Shown: piece after piece, positions 1 through 5,161 of the stretch
Numbering within the stretch: the first letter of the stretch is position 1
How the letters are laid out: each line of letters starts with the position of its first letter
Made by a program: the position numbers and the translations under genes
Notes under the pieces: model-generated
What the model was told of the DNA's origin: nothing
The model's database searches: none
The model's input: only the letters and a program-made list of their open reading frames with translations
Source: an uncultured Eubacteriales bacterium
GTDB taxonomy: Bacteria; Bacillota; Clostridia; Oscillospirales; Acutalibacteraceae
Length of the DNA: 6,713 nucleotides
NCBI GenBank assembly: GCA_900320415.1
Contig: ONSE01000116.1
Coordinates: forward strand, 1-6,713
Reading direction: 5' to 3'

Positions 1-324
1 AAAATCGACAGCCATATCCGTAAGGCAAGAAGGATCTATCTGGAAAAAAGCCGCGTGACGCTCGACGCTCTCAACAGGCACTTCCCGGACAGCACGAGGC
101 TTTTTAACGAAACCTCGATGTACGTGAGCGTCAGGCTCCCCTTTCAGCCCGACAGGGAGGCAATTGACAGAGAGCTGAAAGAGAACCTTATGCGGGTGAT
201 GCCCTGCCAAAACGCCGGCAACGAATTCGGAATCAGCTTTTCGGGGATCCCCATCGATAAGATTGAAGAAGGCATCGCGCTGCTGAGCCGAATCATCCGC
301 AAAAATACAACAGCCCGCCGTTAA
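1..324 (+). CDS. C-terminal fragment of MocR-type regulator / PLP aminotransferase (5' end outside window)
   Basis: This is an open frame from base 1 to a TAA at 322-324, giving 107 residues with no start in the window; the gene begins upstream. The first residues include HIRKARRIY (about residues 5-13). That matches the HIRRMRRLY-like segment that opens the C-terminal small domain of MocR proteins, which are GntR winged-helix regulators fused to a fold-type I aminotransferase domain. The fragment ends in EEGIALLSRII, the usual last helix of that domain. The PLP lysine and any DNA-binding domain would lie outside the window, so a stand-alone class I/II aminotransferase cannot be excluded. MocR proteins typically use PLP as effector and regulate vitamin B6, GABA or amino-acid genes, but no target is visible here. 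It is convergent with the metal operon and closed by a terminator that overlaps its last codons. Confidence 0.75.
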   Translation, partial: KIDSHIRKARRIYLEKSRVTLDALNRHFPDSTRLFNETSMYVSVRLPFQPDREAIDRELKENLMRVMPCQNAGNEFGISFSGIPIDKIEEGIALLSRIIRKNTTARR

Positions 325-347
325 ACCGGCAGGCTGTCTTTTTATTT
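310..347 (+). terminator. Rho-independent terminator of the MocR-like gene, possibly bidirectional
   Basis: The stem pairs ACAGCC (310-315) plus GCCG (317-320) with CGGC (327-330) plus GGCTGT (332-337). There is one C·A mismatch and a six-base loop, followed by CTTTTTATTT. The left arm lies in the last codons and the stop codon falls in the loop. Read on the minus strand, the hairpin is followed by TGTATTTTT, so it may also end the metal operon, whose last stop codon is only about 20 bases away. Confidence 0.85.
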
Positions 348-358
348 CTCAAAAAAAT

Positions 359-1210
359 TTATTTCGCTCCGCCCTTCATCAGTCCGATCACATAGAAAAC
401 GGCAAAGGCAATCATGTCCACCACAACGATGGTCGCGCCGACGGGCGTATTGACCAAAATGGAAAAGATAATCCCGAACAGTGCGCAGACGACGGAGACG
501 ACCGCCGCGCAGACCGTGACAGACCGGAAGCTCTTGAACACGCGCATGGCGGAAAGAGCGGGAAAAATCACCAGCGCGGAAATGAGGAGAGAACCGACGA
601 GATTCATCGCGACCACGATAATCACGGCGATGATCACGGCGATGACCAGTGTGTAAACGCTCACCTTTGTACCCGTCGCCCTGGCGAAATTTTCATCAAA
701 GGTAACAGCAAAGATCTTATGGTAAAACAAAACGTAGCACGCGACAACCACCAGAGACAGCACCGCGCACATCCACACGTCGGTCGGCGTCAGTGTCAGG
801 ATGGAAGTGGAACCGAACAGCGTCGTGCAGACATCTCCCGAAACGTTCGTCAGGCTTTTGTTCTGATTCATCAGGATATAGCCGACAGCCAGCGCGCTGA
901 CGGATATCATACCGACCGCCGCGTCTCCCTTGATCTTCGCGTTGGAACCTGTGCAGAGCAGCAGAATCGCGCTCAGAACCGTGATTGGAAGGACAACCAG
1001 CATATTATTGGTCAGTCCGGTCACTCCCGCCACGGCAACCGCGCCGAACGCGACATGACTCAAGCCGTCTCCGATAAACGAAAACCTCTTGAGAACCAGA
1101 TTGACTCCCAGCAGCGAGGCGCACAGAGCGATTAACACGCCGACGATAACCGCGTATCTGACGAAGGGAAGCTGCAGATACGAAAAAAGCTTTGTCATCA
1201 TTTCTTCCAT
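359..1210 (-). CDS. znuB: Metal ABC transporter permease, ABC-3 family (ZnuB/MntB/TroC-like)
   Basis: This 283-residue integral membrane protein should be the transmembrane channel of the metal importer. It has about eight hydrophobic segments, roughly at residues 18-40, 52-66, 68-86, 96-114, 145-163, 184-208, 210-222 and 231-278 (the last probably two). The family motif FIGDGLSHVAFG (45-56), usually DxxSHA in ABC-3 permeases, is the expected coupling region. FDENFARATGTKV (171-183) is the other conserved cytoplasmic stretch of the family. Length is normal for ABC-3 permeases. The ATG overlaps the TGA of the ATPase gene by one base (TGATG), which implies translational coupling; a purine-rich GGGAAGGGGG lies just upstream. 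Internal ATGs at codons 4 and 5 are alternative starts. It is the last gene of the operon. ABC-3 permeases serve Zn, Mn or Fe and the sequence alone does not fix which. Confidence 0.9.
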   Translation of the reverse strand: MEEMMTKLFSYLQLPFVRYAVIVGVLIALCASLLGVNLVLKRFSFIGDGLSHVAFGAVAVAGVTGLTNNMLVVLPITVLSAILLLCTGSNAKIKGDAAVGMISVSALAVGYILMNQNKSLTNVSGDVCTTLFGSTSILTLTPTDVWMCAVLSLVVVACYVLFYHKIFAVTFDENFARATGTKVSVYTLVIAVIIAVIIVVAMNLVGSLLISALVIFPALSAMRVFKSFRSVTVCAAVVSVVCALFGIIFSILVNTPVGATIVVVDMIAFAVFYVIGLMKGGAK

Positions 1211-1920
1211 CAGACGGCTGCCCCCTTCCCGCCGACCAACAGTCTGCCCGACTTGCTGTCAAGGAACTGACGGCGCGTTCCGAAGAACAATGTATCCCCG
1301 ATGTGGAGAATATGGGTCGCGTATTTTAACGCAGCCTCGATATCGTGCGAAATCATGATCACGGTGATGCCATCCTCGCGGTTGAGCCGTTCAATCAGCT
1401 CGTACATATCCGCCGTCACTTTGGGATCCAGACCGGAGACAGGTTCGTCGAGCAGGAGCATTCTCTGCGTTGCGCAGAGGGCTCTCGCCAGCAGGACACG
1501 CTGCTGCTGTCCTCCCGAAAGCTCGCGGTAGCACCGCTTTTCAAGATGCCGGATCCCCATCCTTTGAAGGTTCTGCGCGGCGGTCTTTTTTTCTTCCTTT
1601 GTGTAAAAGGGACGCAGACCGCATCTTCCCTGAAAGCCAGAAAGGACGATTTCCCTGACTGAGGCGGGAAAGTCCCTTTGCACCAGCGTCTGCTGCGGCA
1701 AATATCCGATGGTATTCAGGGTCAGACCCTCTCCCGCCCTGACCTCTCCCTTCATGGGCTTATGCAGCCCGAGAAGGGTTTTCATCAGGGTGGTTTTTCC
1801 CGATCCGTTTTTCCCCACAATACACAGGTAGTCGCCCGCGTCTACATGAAAGCTGAGGTCAGAGATGATTTTCTTTCCCTCATATCCGACGGAGAGATTG
1901 TGACAAATGAGTTGTGACAT
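1210..1920 (-). CDS. znuC: Metal ABC transporter ATP-binding protein (ZnuC/MntA-like)
   Basis: This 236-residue cytoplasmic ATPase powers the importer and has every expected nucleotide-binding motif. They are Walker A GKNGSGKT (36-43), Q-loop YLPQQ (73-77), signature LSGGQQQR (134-141), Walker B MLLLDEP (154-160), D-loop SGLD (162-165) and the H-loop histidine in ISHD (H192). The Q-loop context, Y-L-P-Q, is typical of the Zn/Mn branch of ABC ATPases. Length is slightly short of E. coli ZnuC because it lacks that protein's C-terminal extension. The start is set by AAGGAG at 1927-1932, six bases before the ATG. It begins 17 nt after the binding-protein gene and overlaps the permease gene by one base. 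The enzyme looks intact and functional; metal specificity is inferred only from neighbours. Confidence 0.93.
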   Translation of the reverse strand: MSQLICHNLSVGYEGKKIISDLSFHVDAGDYLCIVGKNGSGKTTLMKTLLGLHKPMKGEVRAGEGLTLNTIGYLPQQTLVQRDFPASVREIVLSGFQGRCGLRPFYTKEEKKTAAQNLQRMGIRHLEKRCYRELSGGQQQRVLLARALCATQRMLLLDEPVSGLDPKVTADMYELIERLNREDGITVIMISHDIEAALKYATHILHIGDTLFFGTRRQFLDSKSGRLLVGGKGAAV

Positions 1921-1937
1921 GAGAAACTCCTTCTCGC

Positions 1938-2891
1938 TTACAGCAAGGCTTTTTTCAATACTTCCAGATTGCTTTCCATGACGGAAAGATAGCTGTCCCC
2001 GTCGGTCTTTACCGACTGCATGGAATCCAGCGTCAGAATCTCCGCGTCGGAGCCTGCGGTGCTCAGAACGGTCTTTGCGATCTTCTGATCGGAGCCGTCA
2101 ATGGTGATGACGGCGGGGAGCTTCAGCTCGTTCAGCTTCTGAGAGAGAAACGCGACGGTTTCAAAGCTCGCCTCGGATTCTGCGGAACAGCCCGCGAAGG
2201 CGGCGTAATAGCGGATATCATAGTCGTCCGTCAGATAGCGGAACGGGAAACGGTCCGCAAACAGCAGCGTGTCGTATTTCCTGTCATAAAGCGCTTCCGA
2301 GTATCTCTTGTCGAGAGCATCGAGCTTTTTGAGATAGGCGTCCGTGTTCTTCCGGTACAGCGCCGCGTTTGCTTCATTGTGCTGTTCCAAAGACTTGCTC
2401 AGACCCTTGCACAGCGCTTCCGCGTTTCTGAGAGAGAGCCAGACGTGCTCATCCTTGGCGCCTTCCTCCTCTTCTTCCTCCTCGGGCTGCATTCCCTCGA
2501 CCTCTTCTTCCTCCTTGACCTTGTCGCCGAGGACGGTCAGCAGATCCACCACGTCTGTCTTGTCGCGGCTGACAATACTGTTCATCGCGTCCCCCACCCA
2601 TGCGTCAGATACGCCGCCGACATAGACAAACATATCGCTGTGCGATATCCTCACCATATCGTCCGCGGTGGGCTGGTAGCTGTGCAGATCCGCTCCGCCG
2701 TCAACCAGCAGCTCGACCTCCACGTTTTCCGCTCCGTCCGTGATATTCTTCAACCAGTCGTAGACGGGATAAACCGCCGCGATAATTGTATATTTGCCGC
2801 TGTCCTGCTGCGTTTCGCCCGAAGCGGCGCAGCCCGTCAGTGCCGAAAAAGCCAGCAGAACAACCAATAACAACGATAATACTCTTTTCAT
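1938..2891 (-). CDS. znuA: Metal-binding lipoprotein of ABC importer, cluster A-I (ZnuA/AdcA-like)
   Basis: This 317-residue protein is the extracellular metal receptor, anchored as a lipoprotein. The signal peptide is MKR plus a hydrophobic stretch (residues 4-18), with lipobox LTGC and lipidated C21. The family features visible are YPVYDW (41-46), the first ligand H70 in DLHSYQPT, the second ligand H149 in DEHVWLS, and a late LTLDSM (287-291) whose D289 fits the fourth ligand. The loop before H149, usually His-rich in zinc receptors, is instead acidic: EEEE at 127-130 and seven Glu at 137-143. Where classical ZnuA has the third ligand His, this protein has FADRFPFRYL (211-220), so D213 would stand there. 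Length is typical. GAGGAG at 2898-2903, inside the end of the regulator gene, is its ribosome binding site; the gap between the genes is 3 nt. Zn is the most likely metal, with Mn possible given the Asp substitution. Confidence 0.9.
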   Translation of the reverse strand: MKRVLSLLLVVLLAFSALTGCAASGETQQDSGKYTIIAAVYPVYDWLKNITDGAENVEVELLVDGGADLHSYQPTADDMVRISHSDMFVYVGGVSDAWVGDAMNSIVSRDKTDVVDLLTVLGDKVKEEEEVEGMQPEEEEEEEGAKDEHVWLSLRNAEALCKGLSKSLEQHNEANAALYRKNTDAYLKKLDALDKRYSEALYDRKYDTLLFADRFPFRYLTDDYDIRYYAAFAGCSAESEASFETVAFLSQKLNELKLPAVITIDGSDQKIAKTVLSTAGSDAEILTLDSMQSVKTDGDSYLSVMESNLEVLKKALL

Positions 2892-2894
2892 TTC

Positions 2895-3299
2895 TTACTC
2901 CTCATGTTTTTTCTGACAATCCCTGCAAACGCCGTACAAAACCGTGTCTGCCTTGTCAATGGCAAATTCGTCGCTCTGCGCGAGGTTCCTTACCAGCATC
3001 TGCGCACCCTCACTGTTCATATGATAGGTCTTTCCGCATTTTTTGCAGGAAAGATGCAGACATTCCTTACAATGGTCACAGTCGGTGTAGAGATAGTAGA
3101 CCTCGCGGCTGTCGCTCTTGGTGACCTTGCGCACCTTTCTCTCCTTCTGCAGTTCGGAAAGATTGCGGTAAACCGCGCTGATACTGATCCCATCGCCGCA
3201 AAGCGCCTGCTCAATCTGTCTGGCGGACAACTCCTCGTCGGCGTGCTGCTCCAGAAACGCCAGCAGCGCCTTTCTTTGCTTTGTCATGTATTTCGGCAA
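2895..3299 (-). CDS. Fur-family metalloregulator (Zur-like), first gene of the metal operon
   Basis: The protein is 134 residues from a TTG start at 3297-3299. It has an N-terminal winged helix: TKQRKALLAFL (6-16), ARQIEQAL (26-33) and the recognition helix ISAVYRNLSELQ (40-51). A C-terminal dimerisation domain follows, with two CXXC pairs, C85/C88 and C125/C128, which form the structural Zn(Cys)4 site of Fur, Zur and PerR proteins. The start was chosen because GGGAGGTG at 3306-3313 lies eight bases before TTG. An in-frame GTG at 3306-3308 would fall inside that ribosome binding site, and would give 137 residues. Extra cysteines C74, C77 and C80 precede the first CXXC pair; C80 stands where many relatives have the first His of an HLHLxC segment. 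As first gene upstream of the transporter, behind a promoter flanked by palindromes, it should autoregulate the operon. Zur is the best guess; Fur or a Mn sensor is possible. Confidence 0.9.
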   Translation of the reverse strand: MPKYMTKQRKALLAFLEQHADEELSARQIEQALCGDGISISAVYRNLSELQKERKVRKVTKSDSREVYYLYTDCDHCKECLHLSCKKCGKTYHMNSEGAQMLVRNLAQSDEFAIDKADTVLYGVCRDCQKKHEE

Positions 3300-3305
3300 T
3301 GCGCT

Positions 3306-3313
3306 CACCTCCC
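3306..3313 (-). promoter_or_regulatory. Ribosome binding site that places the regulator start at TTG
   Basis: The minus strand reads GGGAGGTG here, complementary to the 16S anti-SD. Its GGAGG core leaves eight bases before TTG (3299-3297). The in-frame GTG (3308-3306) is part of the SD itself, so it is unlikely to be the start, although automated callers may choose it. Confidence 0.7.
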
Positions 3314-3314
3314 A

Positions 3315-3335
3315 ATTTGCAACTCAATCGCAAAT
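3315..3335. promoter_or_regulatory. Imperfect 21-bp operator-like palindrome over the transcription start of the metal operon
   Basis: The left arm is ATTTGCAACT, the centre is C, and the right arm AATCGCAAAT has reverse complement ATTTGCGATT. Eight of ten arm positions pair, including the whole outer ATTTGC. It has the same 10-1-10 layout and outer bases as the perfect palindrome at 3369-3389. It starts one base downstream of the -10 box, covering the expected +1, so repressor bound here should block transcription initiation. Confidence 0.72.
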
Positions 3336-3336
3336 C

Positions 3337-3365
3337 AGTATAGCAGATAATTGCGTCAAAGTCAA
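3337..3365 (-). promoter_or_regulatory. SigA-type promoter of the Fur-family/znuACB operon
   Basis: On the minus strand the -35 is TTGACT (3365-3360), followed by exactly 17 bases and then the -10 TATACT (3342-3337). Both boxes are one mismatch from consensus. The expected transcript start is near 3330, giving a leader of about 30 nt. Palindromes lie immediately on both sides. Confidence 0.85.
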
Positions 3366-3368
3366 GCA

Positions 3369-3389
3369 ATTTGCGAATAATTCGCAAAT
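3369..3389. promoter_or_regulatory. Perfect 21-bp 10-1-10 palindrome, probable Fur-family operator
   Basis: The left arm ATTTGCGAAT, central A and right arm ATTCGCAAAT are exact reverse complements over all ten pairs. The inner 15 bases follow the 7-1-7 layout of Fur-superfamily boxes, with the AATnATT core seen in B. subtilis Zur and PerR sites but different flanks (TGCG/CGCA). It lies three bases upstream of the -35 hexamer of the metal operon. That the operon's own regulator binds it is an inference from position and symmetry. Confidence 0.82.
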
Positions 3390-3441
3390 CAATTATCATC
3401 TTTCCATGAAATCATTCATACAAATGTAAAAGAATAGTAAC

Positions 3442-3470
3442 TTGCGTGTATATGACGTTTATGCTATAAT
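3442..3470 (+). promoter_or_regulatory. Extended -10 promoter of the AGCS symporter gene
   Basis: The -10 is a perfect TATAAT (3465-3470) preceded by TGC (3462-3464), the extended -10 TGn element. The -35 candidate is a weak TTGCGT (3442-3447) with a 17-base spacer. Transcription should start near 3477, leaving a leader of about 26 nt with no room for a riboswitch. Confidence 0.8.
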
Positions 3471-3490
3471 GGTGAGGCACGTAAATAATG

Positions 3491-3496
3491 AGGAGG
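3491..3496 (+). promoter_or_regulatory. Ribosome binding site that places the symporter start at 3503
   Basis: AGGAGG is followed by a six-base spacer and then ATG at 3503. The in-frame ATG at 3488 lies upstream of this SD and has none of its own, and the ATG at 3497 directly abuts it. The start at 3503 also gives MWEQIL, a typical family N terminus. Confidence 0.8.
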
Positions 3497-3502
3497 ATGT
3501 GT

Positions 3503-5023
3503 ATGTGGGAGCAAATACTCTCAACGGTTGAAAGCGTCAACAGCTTTCTCAACGGCATCGTCTGGGGATGGCCTGTGGTCATCCTGATTCTCGGCACGGG
3601 AATCCTGCTGACGGTGAGGACAAAATTCCTTCAGGTGAGGAAATTCGGGGAATCTCTGAATACCACGATCGTCCCCACACTGAAGAGTCTGGGAAAGAAA
3701 AAGCAAAAGGACGAGCGCGTCCACTCCGTTTCACAGTTCGAGGCGTTTTCCACCGCGATCTCGGGAACGGTCGGCACGGGAAATATCGTCGGCGTCATCT
3801 CCGCGATCCTGACAGGAGGTCCCGGAGCAGTGTTCTGGATGTGGATTTCCGCCTTCTTCGGCATGGTTACCAACTATTCCGAAAATGTGCTGGGTCTGTA
3901 TTTCCGCAGAAAGGACAAGGACGGCAACCTGTCGGGCGGTTCGTTTTACTACATAGCGAACGGCCTGAAATGGAAATGGCTGGCGTATTGCGCGGCGGTT
4001 TTCTGCGTTTTCGCGGCAATCGGAATGAGCGGCGTGCAGACCAATAAGATTTCGGGCACGCTCTCAGAGGCGATATCCAAGGTCTGGACAGTTGACAATG
4101 CCCTGTATATCAAAATCATGATCGGCGTCGTAGTCGCGGCACTCACCGCTGTCATTATCATCGGAGGCATCCAGAGAATCGGAAAGGTGACCTCGATGCT
4201 GGTACCGTTTATGTCGCTGCTGTTTATCATCATGTCGCTAATCGCGATCATCATTCACTACGATCAGGTCCCGAAAGCCTTCGGACTGATTTTTGAAAAG
4301 GCGTTCAACTTTCAGGCTGCGGGCGGCGGTATTCTCGGCTTCAGCTTCACGCAGGTCATCAAAAAGGGCATGGCGCGCGGCGTATTCTCCAACGAGGCAG
4401 GTCTTGGCTCCTCGGTTATCGCGCACTCTGCGTCAGAGACAAGAGAACCTGTCAAGCAGGGACTCTGGGGCGTGTTTGAGGTGTTCTTTGATACCTTTAT
4501 CATCTGCACACTCACCTCTCTCACCTTTCTGACCACGTTTGATCTCGGCGCGCTTTCGTCCGATATGGATGACGCGGTAATGGCAATGTCTCTGTTTTCC
4601 TCGAATTTCGGAACCTTCGGTGTGACGGTGTTCTCAATTATTCTGCCGCTTTTCGCCTTTACTACTATCATCGCATGGTCATACTACGGCGAAAAAGCGA
4701 TAGAGTTCTGCTTCGGCTTTGTCAGGGAGGAAAAACGGAAAAGCATAGTTTTCAGCTTTAAGATCATTTATGTGGTTCTGATTGCCGTCTCCACCGCGAT
4801 TCAGGGCGACCTGATCTGGGCGATCGACGACACCTTCAACGGTCTGATGGCGGTTCCCAATCTGATTTGCCTGGTAGCACTGAGCGGACTGGTCGCGAAA
4901 ATCACCAAAAACTACTTTGACCGTCAGAGCGGCAAAAAGCTCGAGCCGATGCTCTCGGCGTATCCCGACATAAACGAGGAATTCAAGCAGGATATCCAAA
5001 CGGACAATTCAGAAATGAAGTAA
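3503..5023 (+). CDS. Alanine/glycine:cation symporter, AGCS family
   Basis: This 506-residue cytoplasmic-membrane carrier is expected to import alanine or glycine with Na+ (or H+). Characteristic segments are FLNGIVWGWP (15-24), GTVGTGNIVGV (88-98) with the conserved glycine/asparagine run of the substrate and ion site, GGPGAVFWMW (105-114), and ARGVFSNEAGLGSS (291-304). About ten to eleven hydrophobic segments are visible, approximately at 20-38, 90-104, 109-131, 158-176, 202-221, 230-252, 322-346, 370-394, 413-433 and 447-466. The tail after about residue 470 is hydrophilic and cytoplasmic. Length and motifs are normal, with no break. It is transcribed divergently from the metal operon with its own promoter, and a terminator begins within a few bases of its stop. 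No neighbour suggests a role beyond amino-acid uptake; D-alanine, serine or glutamine transport is possible in this family. Confidence 0.93.
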   Translation: MWEQILSTVESVNSFLNGIVWGWPVVILILGTGILLTVRTKFLQVRKFGESLNTTIVPTLKSLGKKKQKDERVHSVSQFEAFSTAISGTVGTGNIVGVISAILTGGPGAVFWMWISAFFGMVTNYSENVLGLYFRRKDKDGNLSGGSFYYIANGLKWKWLAYCAAVFCVFAAIGMSGVQTNKISGTLSEAISKVWTVDNALYIKIMIGVVVAALTAVIIIGGIQRIGKVTSMLVPFMSLLFIIMSLIAIIIHYDQVPKAFGLIFEKAFNFQAAGGGILGFSFTQVIKKGMARGVFSNEAGLGSSVIAHSASETREPVKQGLWGVFEVFFDTFIICTLTSLTFLTTFDLGALSSDMDDAVMAMSLFSSNFGTFGVTVFSIILPLFAFTTIIAWSYYGEKAIEFCFGFVREEKRKSIVFSFKIIYVVLIAVSTAIQGDLIWAIDDTFNGLMAVPNLICLVALSGLVAKITKNYFDRQSGKKLEPMLSAYPDINEEFKQDIQTDNSEMK

Positions 5024-5026
5024 CGC

Positions 5027-5065
5027 AAAAAATCCATCGGCGCTGCCGATGGATTTTCTCATTTA
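5027..5065. terminator. Strong bidirectional Rho-independent terminator between convergent genes
   Basis: This is a 13-bp perfect stem: AAAATCCATCGGC (5029-5041) pairs with GCCGATGGATTTT (5045-5057) around a three-base loop. On the plus strand it is followed by CTCATTTA, with TTTT at the stem end. On the minus strand the stem ends in TTTTTT (through 5027), an even better U-tract. It can therefore serve both the symporter and the SCIFF maturase transcript. Confidence 0.9.
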
Positions 5066-5108
5066 TGGGTACCTCTAATCCTTGATGAAAAACTAACTCA
5101 AAACAGAT

Positions 5109-5132
5109 GTGATGCGGCTTTTGACGCATCAG
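5109..5132. other. Small inverted repeat downstream of the maturase gene
   Basis: TGATGCG (5110-5116) pairs with CGCATCA (5125-5131) around an eight-base loop. No T-run follows directly on either strand, so it is not a convincing terminator. Alternative pairing of TTGACG (5121-5126) with CGTCAA (5147-5152) would compete with it. It may be a 3' end stabilising element or have no role. Nothing else was recognised in 5066-5161. Confidence 0.35.
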
Positions 5133-5161
5133 ATATGCAAGGAATCCGTCAAGGGTCAGTT

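Noticed and set aside
719..1135. Plus-strand frame (138 codons) antisense to the permease
   Set aside because: It is rich in His, Gln and Arg with no hydrophobic core or SD, as expected for the shadow of a membrane-protein gene.
2463..2513. Poly-Glu coding stretch as a microsatellite or sequencing artefact
   Set aside because: Codons alternate GAG and GAA irregularly, the frame stays open on both sides, and the HVW ligand motif follows in frame.
2379..2870. Plus-strand open frame (163 codons) antisense to the metal-binding lipoprotein
   Set aside because: It is a mirror of a gene with clear signal peptide, lipobox and ligand motifs; the Leu/Phe-rich run is only the complement of the poly-Glu loop.
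3406..3419. Small inverted repeat ATGAA-ATCA-TTCAT between the two divergent promoters
   Set aside because: A five-base arm in an AT-rich spacer is expected by chance, and it has no resemblance to the flanking operators.
3442..3502. Possible leader regulator (riboswitch or T-box) ahead of the amino-acid symporter
   Set aside because: Only about 26 nt separate the predicted transcript start from the start codon, too short for any known glycine riboswitch or T-box.
3568..4047. Plus-strand frame (159 codons) overlapping the symporter in another frame
   Set aside because: It is Arg/Gly-rich out-of-frame translation with no motif, inside a gene with continuous family motifs.
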